Assembly (NCBI RefSeq): GCF_031344055.1
Contig: NZ_JADBEN010000006.1
Length of the DNA: 64,000 nt
Reading direction: 5' to 3' (one strand)
From: Methylobacillus flagellatus_A
GTDB taxonomy: Bacteria; Pseudomonadota; Gammaproteobacteria; Burkholderiales; Methylophilaceae
Positions 26,401 to 34,833 of the stretch are shown one piece after another. The notes below the pieces were generated by a model. It was given only the letters and a program-made list of their open reading frames with translations, ran no database searches and was not told where the DNA came from. Numbering within the stretch: the stretch's first letter is position 1; the number at the start of each line of letters is the position of its first letter. The translations under genes were made by a program, and so were the position numbers.

Positions 26401-26603
26401 GCGTGCAGCCGGTCCACGCGCAGGCGGCCTTCGCGCGTGGGCAGCAGCCTGAGATGGCTGTCGAACTGCAACAGGTCGATCTCCATGTTGCCGGCATCGT
26501 AATGCAGGTCCTGCAGGCTGGAGCTGAGCTGGATCAAGGCATATGCCGGGCCGATGCAGGGCAGGAACCACAACAGCAGGATGAGCAGCAGCCGCTTTGC
26601 CAT
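23433..26603 (-). CDS. tamB: Translocation and assembly module subunit TamB
   Basis: The 1056-residue protein has an N-terminal signal anchor (MAKRLLLILLLWFLPCIGPA) and a long repetitive beta-strand body. The C-terminal TamB/DUF490 domain contains LAEGSIVVGGTYMAYGQLLN-like sequence, GLNIIAMRQNQTVQAGVEITGN and a final Phe-type end (YTFRFQ). TamB spans the periplasm, works with TamA in outer-membrane protein assembly and is implicated in lipid transport. The start at 26603 overlaps the tamA stop (TGATG). The frame reads on upstream to 26804, but that part lies inside tamA. Confidence 0.94.
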   Translation of the reverse strand: MAKRLLLILLLWFLPCIGPAYALIQLSSSLQDLHYDAGNMEIDLLQFDSHLRLLPTREGRLRVDRLHAQRLVITMKQAPADDTPDEPASSLPELPDTIQVPFPIEVEQASIDEIEIVSGNNRQVLQHVTLNMAADSHTIRLQLSRAETPWGDITAEVALQNSKPFPLSGNIHVRQAQGDMPYDLNTILSGDLQALRFEMHNLFAMQDQLPAMVAADSALPAAGKLDIAGEVTLEGDLPLKLDIRLRDLDPKSLGQATDARLSADLSLNGKLLPAADLTVAFNSLDSQWRGQPLQAKANLRLLGNTLDSIQVDAALGGNRITANGSLGQPGSSLAWQAALPALTALGPAFSGKAEASGTIAGEFDDLHAQFQLLAENLRLPGNVTARKISGNGSLHAMGNLDAALDAEGLRINQGSFIDGKIALNGNRAQHVLKLEAAGTGLKLQSTLAGGIDTTGAWIGALQQFEYQSEAPIKLQAPAPIRYDAAGLAVDNLVLQFKQGRISLDTLRQGVSGLQTHGRIEQLALQDIPPLLFSLPANLKGNPVFSGQWDINAGESLNGTVTLQRESGDLAVVREGQPEQPLGLSEVKLLLAMRDNQVALTTSIRGSKLGNIAGSLNTSVTSSAGSFSLESNAPLQASLTADINSLAWLPSPDVQADGTLNVSINADGSIGNPNLGGNIRGRNLTVSLPAEGVNLTNGQLDASLSGDRLTLDTLRFTGGKGTINASGGIRLAAGKPEMEIDWLLDDFTAAERTDRTVVLKGSAKTTLQDNQLTLDGDLRIVRGLIELAPEGAPQLGNDVVVIGREREEESSPLQFTIGRLRINLGDEVVGIVDPGKQFLLRGFGLDGYLTGILTLSGSVPDSLRAEGSIVVGGTYMAYGQLLNITKGIVNFSGPVDNPGLNIIAMRQNQTVQAGVEITGNAQMPTVKLVSTPSVPDSEKLSWLVLGHGLDQAGKNEFAMLSLAAGVLLSQGDSVPLQTRMARAAGLDSFSIGGSDVESSTVNFGKRLSSKLYLSYEKSLTGLLNVAKLTYTISRNWSVVSQAGSESAVDVLYTFRFQ

Positions 26604-28438
26604 CAGAAAGTGACTCCCAGGTTGAAATGCAGCCGGTATTCGCCGGTTTCCTGGCCGCGGGCGATATCGACGCCGATCGGGCCTGCCGGGCTTTTGAAGC
26701 GGGCGCCCAGGCCGTAACCGTATACCGGCTTGAGGTCGCGCGTGCTGTTCGCCGCGTTGCCGAAATCCACGAATGCGGCCGCGCCCCATGATTCCGTCAG
26801 CCACTGGATCACTTCAATGCTGCCCGTGACCAGGTAGCGCCCGCCGATCACGGCGTCTCCGTCGGCAACGCCCAGGCTCTGGTAGGCATAGCCGCGCACC
26901 GATTGGTCGCCGCCGGCGCGGAACAGGTAAGTGGCGGGTGCATTGTCGGCACCGCTGACGATACCGCCTTCGAGCCGGGTGATCAATTGCGTCTTGCGCG
27001 TCAGCGGGTAATAGGCCTGTGTCTTGGCATAGCTTTGCAGGAATTTGCCGTTGGCCATCACATCGAGCGGAGCGCTGGTGAACAAGGCGTTGAACAAGTA
27101 GCCGCGCGTCGGGTTGAGCTCATTGTCGATGCGGCGCAAGGTGATGCCGTAGGAGATGGTGGCGGCATAGTTGTTCTGGGATTCGCTGCCGTCAATCGCC
27201 ACGTGCTCCAGCAGGTAGGCGGCTCCTATGGTCTGCTCGAAACTGCGAGGCCCCCACGAGCGCTTTACCCCGGTGCCCAGGGTGGAGGTGGTCTGGCCCT
27301 CGATATCCAGGCGGTTGAGGTCGGCATTGAAGCTGTCGCGGTAGCCATTCTTGTCGGTAGGCAGGCGGATCAGGGAGTTGATCGATTGCGCTTTCTGCTC
27401 GATTTTCAAGGTGTTGGTGAAGCGCCAGCCGCGGTTGAACAGGTTGAGGTCCTGGTAGGTCAGCGTGGTGCGTGCGCCCGTGTTGGTGCTGGCGCCGACG
27501 CCGATGCCGACCTGCACCGATTGCATTTCCGTAACGTTGACGACGATGGGCGCGGCTTCCGGGTCGGCATTGTCGGTATGCGACGTGACTTCGACATTGC
27601 TGAAATAGCCGCTGGCTTGTAATTCAGATTGGAAAAACAGCAGCCGAGCCTGGCTGTAGGTCTCGCCAGGCTTGATCGGGTTGATGTTCTCGACCAGGCT
27701 GCGCGGGTAGCGCTGCAGGCCGTTGACCTCCAGGCCGCCGAAGCGGAAAGGCGCGCCGCTGTCGACTTCCACCATCAGCTTGACCTTGTTGCTGGCAGCG
27801 TCGATCTCGGCCTTGCTGCTGGTGATCTTGGCATTGGGGTAGCGTTGCAGCACCAGCCCGCTGAGCAGGCCGCGCTTGGCGCTGGACCAGCGGTCCTGGC
27901 TGAAGCGCATATCCTGCTTGAGGGACCAGTTTTCAATGAGTTGCGCAGGCTCGGGCTTTTCGCCGCTGGCCTGATTGATGATATCGCCCGTGAAGCGGAT
28001 ATCGATTTCCTGGACGGTGACCGGGTCGCCAGTCTTGACCGTGAACTTGGCGCGGTTCCTTGTGGTGTTGCCTTCCGTACTGCTCTCGAGGCTTTGCTCG
28101 ATGGTGGGCGAGAAATAACCCTCGGTGGCCAACAGGTCCTCGATATTGCGCGGGGTTGCCTGTAATAGCCGGTGCCACTCGGCGGTGTTCATGCGCGGGC
28201 TGTTGAGCCAGCGCATGATATCCAGGTGTTTCTCCAGCAGGTCGTCGACGGAGGAGGGAGCGTCGATATCGACGCTGTAACGGTTCTCCGCAGCGTGGCC
28301 GGTTTGGTTCAAGAGCAGGAACCAGGCCACGAGCGCTAGAGAACAAGCGCGCAAGGCCTGGAAGGATAGAGAAATAACCTGGGCGCAATGAGGGCGTAAC
28401 AGCGCCAGGATATGGGTTTCTCTAGATCGATTTTGCAA
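26603..28438 (-). CDS. tamA: Translocation and assembly module subunit TamA (Omp85 family)
   Basis: The protein has about 611 residues: a signal sequence, POTRA domains (residues 50-280) and a C-terminal 16-stranded Omp85 barrel. The barrel carries RAGGDQSVRGYAYQSLG (the conserved loop-6 VRGY/F motif) and ends in HFNLGVTF. It is translationally coupled to tamB. The start is uncertain: no ATG is suitably placed. The TTG at 28438 overlaps the end of purB by 17 bases, and a TTG near 28352 would leave a shorter signal peptide. Confidence 0.92.
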   Translation of the reverse strand: MQNRSRETHILALLRPHCAQVISLSFQALRACSLALVAWFLLLNQTGHAAENRYSVDIDAPSSVDDLLEKHLDIMRWLNSPRMNTAEWHRLLQATPRNIEDLLATEGYFSPTIEQSLESSTEGNTTRNRAKFTVKTGDPVTVQEIDIRFTGDIINQASGEKPEPAQLIENWSLKQDMRFSQDRWSSAKRGLLSGLVLQRYPNAKITSSKAEIDAASNKVKLMVEVDSGAPFRFGGLEVNGLQRYPRSLVENINPIKPGETYSQARLLFFQSELQASGYFSNVEVTSHTDNADPEAAPIVVNVTEMQSVQVGIGVGASTNTGARTTLTYQDLNLFNRGWRFTNTLKIEQKAQSINSLIRLPTDKNGYRDSFNADLNRLDIEGQTTSTLGTGVKRSWGPRSFEQTIGAAYLLEHVAIDGSESQNNYAATISYGITLRRIDNELNPTRGYLFNALFTSAPLDVMANGKFLQSYAKTQAYYPLTRKTQLITRLEGGIVSGADNAPATYLFRAGGDQSVRGYAYQSLGVADGDAVIGGRYLVTGSIEVIQWLTESWGAAAFVDFGNAANSTRDLKPVYGYGLGARFKSPAGPIGVDIARGQETGEYRLHFNLGVTF

Positions 28439-29792
28439 GTGCGCTAGCTTTTCCTGTGTAAGTGGCGGGGGTCAGTTCCAGCAGCGCCTGCTTGGCCTCG
28501 GCGGGGATCTTGAGCTCCTGGATGAAGGCATGCAGGGATTCCTTGTTGATGCCGCCCTTGCCGCGCGTGAGCGCCTTGAGCTGTTCGTAAGGGTTGGGCA
28601 CGCCGTATCGGCGCATCACGGTCTGGATCGGTTCGGCGAGCACTTCCCAATTGTTGTCCAGGTCTTCCTCCAGGCGCTGGCGGTTGACCTCGAGTTTGCC
28701 CAGTCCCTTGAGGCAGGAGTCGTAGCCGAGCAGGGCATAGCCCAGCGCGACGCCCATGTTGCGCAACACGGTGGAATCGGTCAGGTCGCGCTGCCAGCGG
28801 GAGATCGGCAGCTTTTCCGCCAGGTGCCGCAGCACGGCGTTGGCCAGGCCCAGGTTGCCTTCGGAGTTCTCGAAGTCGATCGGGTTGACCTTGTGCGGCA
28901 TGGTGGAGGAGCCGACTTCGCCTTCCTTCACCTTCTGCTTGAAATAGCCCTGGGAGATATAACCCCAGATGTCGCGGTCGATGTCGATCAGGATGGTGTT
29001 GATGCGGGCGACCGTGTCATAAAGTTCCGCCATGTAGTCGTGCGGCTCGATCTGGATGGTGTAGGGGTTGTAGGTCAGGCCAAGGCTCTCGACGAACTTG
29101 CGGGCAAAGCTTTCCCAGTCGAACTCGGGATAGGCTGAAAGGTGGGCGTTGAAGTTGCCTACCGCGCCGTTGATCTTGCCGAGGATTTCGTTGCCGGCGA
29201 GCTGCTCGCGCTGGCGGCGCAGGCGGTACACCACATTGGCGAGCTCCTTGCCCAGCGTGGTGGGGGAGGCGGTCTGGCCGTGGGTGCGCGACAGCATCGG
29301 AGTGTCGGCCAGCTCGTGGGCAAGCTCGGTCAGTCGCGCAATGATGTTGTCGATCGCGGGAACGATGACTGCGTCACGCGCATTCTTCAGCATCAATGCG
29401 TGCGACAGGTTGTTGATGTCTTCGGAAGTACAGGCGAAGTGGATGAACTCGCTGACTTCGCGGATTTCGTGGTTGCCGTCGAAATGTTCCTTGAGCCAGT
29501 ATTCCAGGGCTTTGACGTCGTGGTTGGTGCGGGACTCGATCGCCTTCACCTGCACGGCATCCGCCTCGCCGAAGGCCGCAATCGCCTTGTCCAGCTCTGC
29601 GATGGTGCCCGCGCTGAATGGCGCGATTTCCTTGAGTTCCGCTTCGGCAGCGAGGGCCTTGAGCCACTCGACCTCGATCAGTGCACGGAAGCGGATCAGC
29701 GCATATTCGCTGAAATAGGGGCGTAACGGATCGAGCTTGGATTGATAGCGGCCATCGAGGGGGGAAAGTGCGTTAAGAGGTGTGAGCTCCAT
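28422..29792 (-). CDS. purB: Adenylosuccinate lyase
   Basis: The 456-residue enzyme acts twice in purine synthesis, releasing fumarate from SAICAR and from adenylosuccinate. The N-terminus MELTPLNALSPLDGRYQSK matches the family and fixes the start at 29792; AAAAGG precedes it. TSEDINNLSHALML, SRTHGQTASPTTLGKELAN and the flexible catalytic loop signature GSSTMPHKVNPIDFENSEGN are present. It is followed by tamA with a possible overlap. Confidence 0.97.
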   Translation of the reverse strand: MELTPLNALSPLDGRYQSKLDPLRPYFSEYALIRFRALIEVEWLKALAAEAELKEIAPFSAGTIAELDKAIAAFGEADAVQVKAIESRTNHDVKALEYWLKEHFDGNHEIREVSEFIHFACTSEDINNLSHALMLKNARDAVIVPAIDNIIARLTELAHELADTPMLSRTHGQTASPTTLGKELANVVYRLRRQREQLAGNEILGKINGAVGNFNAHLSAYPEFDWESFARKFVESLGLTYNPYTIQIEPHDYMAELYDTVARINTILIDIDRDIWGYISQGYFKQKVKEGEVGSSTMPHKVNPIDFENSEGNLGLANAVLRHLAEKLPISRWQRDLTDSTVLRNMGVALGYALLGYDSCLKGLGKLEVNRQRLEEDLDNNWEVLAEPIQTVMRRYGVPNPYEQLKALTRGKGGINKESLHAFIQELKIPAEAKQALLELTPATYTGKASALAKSI

Positions 29793-30357
29793 CGGTAAAC
29801 CTTTTTGCATGGTAGTGAGCGCCGGCGCAAGGGCAACTGTCATGTTAAGCCGCTCTGCCAGCGTTGGAAAAACGTGATTTTACCTGACATCTGCGATTGA
29901 CAAAATCTCGGCTTCACCCGTTTTTCTCGCGGTGCCCATGCCAGCAGTGTTCATATTGGCGCCCCTTGCTGCGCCAAAGCGGTGCATTGGGCTGGCAGCG
30001 CCATTGTTGAGGGTGCCGTGCCTCCCGGGATTCTCTTATGAATCGATGAAGAAAACATGGCTGAGGTGACGAGGTTATGTTGCAGCAACTGCAAAATACA
30101 TGCGCTATTGACTGGGACGGGTGTAAACAAGATTCATTCTCTAAAAAATCCTGTGAAAACAGGCACGTTCATTGCATGCAGCACATTGCAGGCGATTTAT
30201 AAGCCAGCCGCAACACTGTATAATTCGCTTATCCAGGCCATGCAAGCCATATTGAGCCAGCGCGAACGCTGCCTTGGAAATGCGCCGCAACGGCGCCATG
30301 CGGGAAACAGTCAATATGCGTTGCAGCCTACCGCTATCACGAAGTTAATGGAAAACC
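29793..30357. other. Long intergenic region upstream of acnB
   Basis: This 565-base gap separates the divergent purB and acnB genes. It contains a good -10 hexamer TATAAT (30219-30224), about 134 bases before acnB, with only a poor -35. This would give a long untranslated leader. Open frames here are short, Cys-rich or composition-biased and have no ribosome binding site. No riboswitch of a known class was recognised. Confidence 0.5.
30196..30224 (+). promoter_or_regulatory. Candidate acnB promoter
   Basis: TATAAT at 30219-30224 matches the sigma-70 -10 consensus exactly. The -35 position 17 bases upstream reads TTTATA, a weak match. Its distance from the acnB start implies a leader of about 125 bases. 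Confidence 0.4.
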
Positions 30358-32925
30358 ATGCTAATCGCTTATCGTAAACATGTAGAAGAACGCGCCGCCG
30401 CCGGCCTACCCCCTTTGCCGCTGGATGCAGAGCAAACGGCCGCCCTGGTCGAATTGTTGAAGAGTCCTCCCGCCGGCGAGGAGCAGTTCCTCGTCAACCT
30501 GCTGGAAAACCGCATCCCCGCCGGGGTGGACCAGGCCGCCTATGTGAAGGCAGCCTTCCTAGCCGATATTGCCAAGGGCGAGGCAATATCGCCGCTGGTC
30601 AGCCCGCAACATGCCGTGAAGCTGCTGGGCACCATGCTGGGCGGCTACAACGTGCAGGCCTTGGTCGCCTTGCTGGACGGCCCGCTGGCGGTTGACGTCG
30701 TCAAGGCGCTGTCGCACACCATCCTCATGTTCGACGCCTTCCATGACGTGGCCGAGAAAATGAAGGCAGGCAATACCCATGCGAAGACGCTGATCGAGTC
30801 CTGGGCCGCCGGGGAGTGGTTCACCAGCCGCCCCAAGCTGCCGGAAGAGATGCGCCTGGTGGTGTTCAAGGTGGACGGCGAAACCAATACCGACGACCTT
30901 TCGCCCGCGCAGGAGGCCTGGTCGCGCCCCGACATCCCCTTGCACGCCAAGGCCATGCTCATCAACAAGATGGCAGACGGCTTGCAGACCCTGGAAAAAC
31001 TCAAGGCGCAAGGCCTGCCGCTGGCTTATGTCGGCGACGTGGTCGGCACCGGCTCTTCGCGCAAGTCCGCGATCAACTCCGTGCAGTGGCACATGGGCAA
31101 CGATATTCCCTATATCCCCAACAAGCGCACCGCCGGCGTGGTGCTGGGCGGCAAGATCGCGCCTATCTTCTTCAATACCGCGGAAGACTCCGGCGCCCTG
31201 CCTATCCAGTGCGACGTGAGCGCGATGAACACGGGCGACGTGATCGTGGTGCGCCCTTACGACGGCAAGGTGCTGAATGCCGCGGGCGAGGAAATCGCCA
31301 GCTTCGACCTCGCGCCTTTGACCATGCCGGACGAAGTACGCGCGGGCGGACGCATTCCCTTGATCGTCGGCCGCGGCCTGACCAACAATGCGCGCCAGCT
31401 GCTGGGCCTGCCGCCTTCCGACCTGTTCATCCAGCCGGTTGCGCCGGAGGACACCGGCAAGGGCTACACCTTGGCGCAGAAGATGGTGGGACGCGCCTGC
31501 GGCCTGCCTGAAGGCAAGGGCGTGCGCCCGGGCACCTATTGCGAACCCAAGATCACCACTGTCGGTTCGCAGGATACCACCGGCGCGATGACGCGCGACG
31601 AGCTCAAGGAGCTGGCCTGCCTCGGCTTCTCGGCCGACCTGGTGATGCAGAGCTTCTGCCACACCGCGGCTTATCCCAAGCCTGTGGACATCAAGCTGCA
31701 GCACAGCCTGCCAGAATTCATCTCCAGCCGCGGCGGCGTCAGCCTGCGTCCCGGCGACGGCGTGATCCATTCCTGGCTCAACCGCCTGATCCTGCCTGAT
31801 ACCGTCGGCACCGGCGGCGATTCGCACACCCGCTTCCCGATCGGCATTTCCTTCCCGGCCGGTTCCGGCCTGGTGGCGTTCGCCGCCGCGATGGGCGCGA
31901 TGCCGCTGGACATGCCGGAATCCGTGCTGGTGCGCTTCAAGGGCGAAATGCAGCCCGGCATCACCCTGCGCGACCTGGTGAACGCGATTCCCTATGCCGC
32001 GATCCAGAAGGGCGAGCTGACCGTAGGCAAGCAGGGCAAGAAGAATATCTTCAACGGCCGCATCCTCGAAATCGAGGGCTTGCCCGACCTCAAGGTGGAG
32101 CAGGCGTTCGAGTTTGCCGACGCTTCCGCCGAGCGCTCGGCCAACGGTTGTACCGTGCACCTGAACAAGGAACCGGTGATCGAGTTCCTCAAGTCGAACA
32201 TCGTCCTGATGCAGAACATGATAGACAACGGCTATGAAGACGCCCGTACCCTGCAGCGACGTATCGAGGCAATGGAAGCCTGGCTCGCCGATCCGCAACT
32301 GCTGGAAGCCGACAAGGATGCCGAATACGCCTACGTGCTCGAGATCGACCTCAACGAAGTCAAGGAGCCGCTGGTGGCCTGTCCGAACGACCCGGACGAC
32401 ATCAAGCCGCTGTCCGCCGTGGTGGGCGACAAGATCGACGAAGTCTTTATCGGCAGCTGCATGACCAATATCGGCCATTACCGCGCCGCGGCCAAGGTGC
32501 TGGAAGGCGCGGGCGGCATCCCGACGCGCCTGTGGATCGCGCCGCCTACGCGCATGGACGAAAGCCAGCTGCGCGACGAAGGTGTTTACTCGGTATTCGG
32601 CGTGGCTGGTGCGCGTACCGAAGTGCCTGGCTGCTCGCTGTGCATGGGCAACCAGGCGCGCGTGGCTGACCGTGCCACCGTGTTCTCGACCTCGACCCGC
32701 AACTTCGACAACCGCATGGGCAAGGATGCGCGCGTGTATCTTGGCTCTGCTGAATTGGCCGCCGTGTGCGCCCGCCTGGGCCGCATCCCGACGCAGGAGG
32801 AATACCTGGCGACGGTAGGCGACAAGCTCAGCAAGAATGCCGACAATATCTACAAATACCTCAATTTCGACCAGATGCCGGAATATGCCAAGAAGGTGAT
32901 CCCGATTTCGGAAATCGCAGGCTAG
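30358..32925 (+). CDS. acnB: Bifunctional aconitate hydratase B / 2-methylisocitrate dehydratase
   Basis: The 855-residue [4Fe-4S] enzyme isomerises citrate to isocitrate in the TCA cycle. The N-terminal HEAT-like domain starts at MLIAYRKHVEERAAAGLPPL. The domain 4-like swivel carries GDVVGTGSSRKSAINSVQWH, and the cluster cysteines are Cys701 (GSCMTNIGHYRAA), Cys759 and Cys762 (PGCSLCMGNQARV). This layout and length are those of AcnB rather than AcnA. Apo-AcnB binds mRNAs in E. coli; whether it does so here is unknown. A terminator follows. Confidence 0.97.
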   Translation: MLIAYRKHVEERAAAGLPPLPLDAEQTAALVELLKSPPAGEEQFLVNLLENRIPAGVDQAAYVKAAFLADIAKGEAISPLVSPQHAVKLLGTMLGGYNVQALVALLDGPLAVDVVKALSHTILMFDAFHDVAEKMKAGNTHAKTLIESWAAGEWFTSRPKLPEEMRLVVFKVDGETNTDDLSPAQEAWSRPDIPLHAKAMLINKMADGLQTLEKLKAQGLPLAYVGDVVGTGSSRKSAINSVQWHMGNDIPYIPNKRTAGVVLGGKIAPIFFNTAEDSGALPIQCDVSAMNTGDVIVVRPYDGKVLNAAGEEIASFDLAPLTMPDEVRAGGRIPLIVGRGLTNNARQLLGLPPSDLFIQPVAPEDTGKGYTLAQKMVGRACGLPEGKGVRPGTYCEPKITTVGSQDTTGAMTRDELKELACLGFSADLVMQSFCHTAAYPKPVDIKLQHSLPEFISSRGGVSLRPGDGVIHSWLNRLILPDTVGTGGDSHTRFPIGISFPAGSGLVAFAAAMGAMPLDMPESVLVRFKGEMQPGITLRDLVNAIPYAAIQKGELTVGKQGKKNIFNGRILEIEGLPDLKVEQAFEFADASAERSANGCTVHLNKEPVIEFLKSNIVLMQNMIDNGYEDARTLQRRIEAMEAWLADPQLLEADKDAEYAYVLEIDLNEVKEPLVACPNDPDDIKPLSAVVGDKIDEVFIGSCMTNIGHYRAAAKVLEGAGGIPTRLWIAPPTRMDESQLRDEGVYSVFGVAGARTEVPGCSLCMGNQARVADRATVFSTSTRNFDNRMGKDARVYLGSAELAAVCARLGRIPTQEEYLATVGDKLSKNADNIYKYLNFDQMPEYAKKVIPISEIAG

Positions 32926-32943
32926 TTTGTCATCGCATTAAAA

Positions 32944-32975
32944 AAATCAGCCGCTTGATGCGGCTGTTTTTTTGT
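32944..32975 (+). terminator. Rho-independent terminator after acnB
   Basis: CAGCCGC, a TTGAT loop and GCGGCTG form a 7-bp GC-rich stem followed by seven T residues and preceded by A residues. It could also serve the leftward gene ending at 32998. Confidence 0.9.
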
Positions 32976-32997
32976 CTATGCTATTCGGGAGGTGGGT

Positions 32998-33543
32998 TCA
33001 TGCGGGGGAGTAGCTCCAGCGCGGGCTCAACAGCACGATGATGAATGAGACCAGCGAGAGTGTCGCCGCAATATATAAAAAGGCGGGTTCTGTCGACAGC
33101 CTTTGTGGGTAGATGGCCTGGGCGGCCCCGAGCCCGGCGATATTGCCGCCCGCGACCAGCACTGCCGCGGCGTAGTCATGGAAGCGGCGCGCCTTGTTTG
33201 CGCTGAGGGACCACAGCGGGTCGGTGTTGTAGCTCGGCAAACGTTCGTGGGCGGCATCGAGCTTTTCCAGGCTGGATAGGAACGTGCGCAAATTGGTGAT
33301 GGCGCATTCCGCCTTGTAATTAAGGAAGGCCAGGCAGATTGAAGCGACCGGGAAGCCCAGTATCAGCCATTCGACAGGCGGGGCATGGTCAGACGGGGAC
33401 GGGCGCAAGGCCACGAGCGCAGCCAGCAGGCTGACCATCAGGGTTACGTACAGCGCCAGCGCTTGTTGCCTCTGGGCAATCCGCGCGTTGACTTCCTGAT
33501 ATGCCGCAATGAACCTGTAGTTTGCATCGACGATGATAGCCAT
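32998..33543 (-). CDS. Hypothetical membrane protein, four helices
   Basis: The 181-residue protein has two pairs of hydrophobic segments (residues 28-48 and 58-78; 125-145 and 152-172) separated by a soluble helical part. I do not recognise a family with confidence. The layout (short N-terminal helix, YQEVNARIAQRQQALALYVT, helical hairpin) resembles SLATT-like or other small sensor membrane proteins, but that is weak. It converges on acnB and shares the terminator region. Confidence 0.65.
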   Translation of the reverse strand: MAIIVDANYRFIAAYQEVNARIAQRQQALALYVTLMVSLLAALVALRPSPSDHAPPVEWLILGFPVASICLAFLNYKAECAITNLRTFLSSLEKLDAAHERLPSYNTDPLWSLSANKARRFHDYAAAVLVAGGNIAGLGAAQAIYPQRLSTEPAFLYIAATLSLVSFIIVLLSPRWSYSPA

Positions 33544-33873
33544 GTGATTGGTAGGGAGTGATGAACGTACGAGTTATCGTATGTGACAGGTGGTTTTGCG
33601 TCAAACCGGCTGCACAGCAACCATTAAAGCCTATCCCCGGTATTGTTGATGATTGCGTTCCAGGATGCATGGGCAAGTGGGCCCATGAGAACGAATAGAT
33701 AAGGCAGGTTGTCTTGCATGAGGGCGGTGCCCAGATTGAAATAGTATGGTTTCAGGCATATAGCAAGAATGATGCTTGAGCTATAAATGCCATTCAAGAA
33801 GGTATTTATTTTATAAATCTATGATATTTAATGGTTATTGTGAGTATTCGGCTGGTTTAAAGGAGCCATTGGG
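33544..33873. other. Intergenic region without recognisable gene
   Basis: This 330-base gap separates two divergent genes. Its right half is AT-rich and probably holds the promoter of the DUF3016 gene. A short hairpin (ATGGGC with GCCCAT) occurs near 33668-33687. No tRNA, riboswitch or convincing open frame was seen. Confidence 0.5.
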
Positions 33874-34380
33874 ATGAATATTCTAGTTTCTGTCGTGCTG
33901 TTTTTAAGCTGCGGAGTATTGTTTGCAGCAGAAGCTGCACCCAAGCCGCCAGTCCAGGTGGAATATATCTCGCCGGAGAAGTTCACGGATATTTCCAGCA
34001 CCAACCACGGGCCGCCCAACCCCAATTATCTTGACCAGTTGCGCAAGCACGTTGAAAAGAAGGCGGCGGGTTATTTGCGACCGGGCGAACAGCTGACGAT
34101 ATCGATCAAGGATATTGATATGGCGGGCGGCTTCGAGCCCTGGATCATGCCGGTCAATCCCGACGTGCGCATGGTGCGGGATATTTATCCGCCACGCATC
34201 GTGTTGAATTACGAATTGCGGGATGGCGATGGGAAAGTGCTGCAGGCTGGCGATGAAAAATTGAGCAACCCAGCGTTTTTGCTCAACCCGCGTCCCAATA
34301 GCCTGGATACCATGCGCCATGAGAAAGCGTTGCTGGACGGCTGGTTGAGCAAGGTATTTTCCGGGCGCGCCGGCAATTAG
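33874..34380 (+). CDS. DUF3016 domain-containing secreted protein
   Basis: The 168-residue protein has a signal peptide (MNILVSVVLFLSCGVLFAAE). The DUF3016 domain follows: VEYISPEKFTDIS, LDQLRKHVEKKAAGYLRPGE and VRMVRDIYPPRIVLNYELRD. The family is found in Proteobacteria and has no known function. AAAGGAG precedes the ATG. A Cys in LFLSCG does not form a proper lipobox, so periplasmic location is the best guess. It lies 17 bases before the transporter pair on the same strand. Confidence 0.88.
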   Translation: MNILVSVVLFLSCGVLFAAEAAPKPPVQVEYISPEKFTDISSTNHGPPNPNYLDQLRKHVEKKAAGYLRPGEQLTISIKDIDMAGGFEPWIMPVNPDVRMVRDIYPPRIVLNYELRDGDGKVLQAGDEKLSNPAFLLNPRPNSLDTMRHEKALLDGWLSKVFSGRAGN

Positions 34381-34397
34381 TCTATGGAGGCATGGTC

Positions 34398-34823
34398 ATG
34401 ACCTTGGATTGGGAAAGCGCGACGCCGCTGGCCTCGCTATTGGGAGGAGGGCTGATCGGGCTGTCCGCTGCGCTGCTGGTGGTGGCGAATGGCAAGGTTG
34501 CCGGTATCAGCGGTATTCTGGCCGGACTGCTGCAAAGACTGGACCAGCGCAATGCCTGGCGGCTTGCGTTTCTTCTGGGCCTGCTGTTCGCGCCTATTGC
34601 CTATGAGGTTTTATGGGGTATGCCGGAGATCGTGGTGACAACGGACAAGGGGCTGCTGATCAGCGCCGGGATCCTCGTCGGGTTTGGCACGCGCCTGGGT
34701 AACGGCTGCACCAGTGGGCACGGCGTGTGTGGCATTGCCAGGCTTTCCCTGCGCTCGATCGCGGCAACGGCGGTCTTCATGACAACGGCGATGTTGACGG
34801 TAGGGATAGGCCGTTGGGTCTAG
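34398..34823 (+). CDS. YeeE/YedE-type transporter half, first subunit (DUF6691 family)
   Basis: The 141-residue membrane protein has about four helices. It has the conserved GFGTRLGNGCTSGHGVCGIA, typical of YeeE/YedE (thiosulfate or sulfur-compound uptake) proteins. In full-length homologues the two halves are fused; here they are encoded by two adjacent genes. The start at 34398 has GGAGG 7 bases upstream; the earlier ATG at 34392 is too close to it. The cysteines of this motif are important for thiosulfate transport in YeeE. Confidence 0.88.
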   Translation: MTLDWESATPLASLLGGGLIGLSAALLVVANGKVAGISGILAGLLQRLDQRNAWRLAFLLGLLFAPIAYEVLWGMPEIVVTTDKGLLISAGILVGFGTRLGNGCTSGHGVCGIARLSLRSIAATAVFMTTAMLTVGIGRWV

Positions 34824-34833
34824 GAGGAAATAC

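Noticed and set aside
30057..30377. 106-residue open frame upstream of acnB
   Set aside because: It has no ribosome binding site, an unlikely composition, and overlaps the acnB start and promoter.
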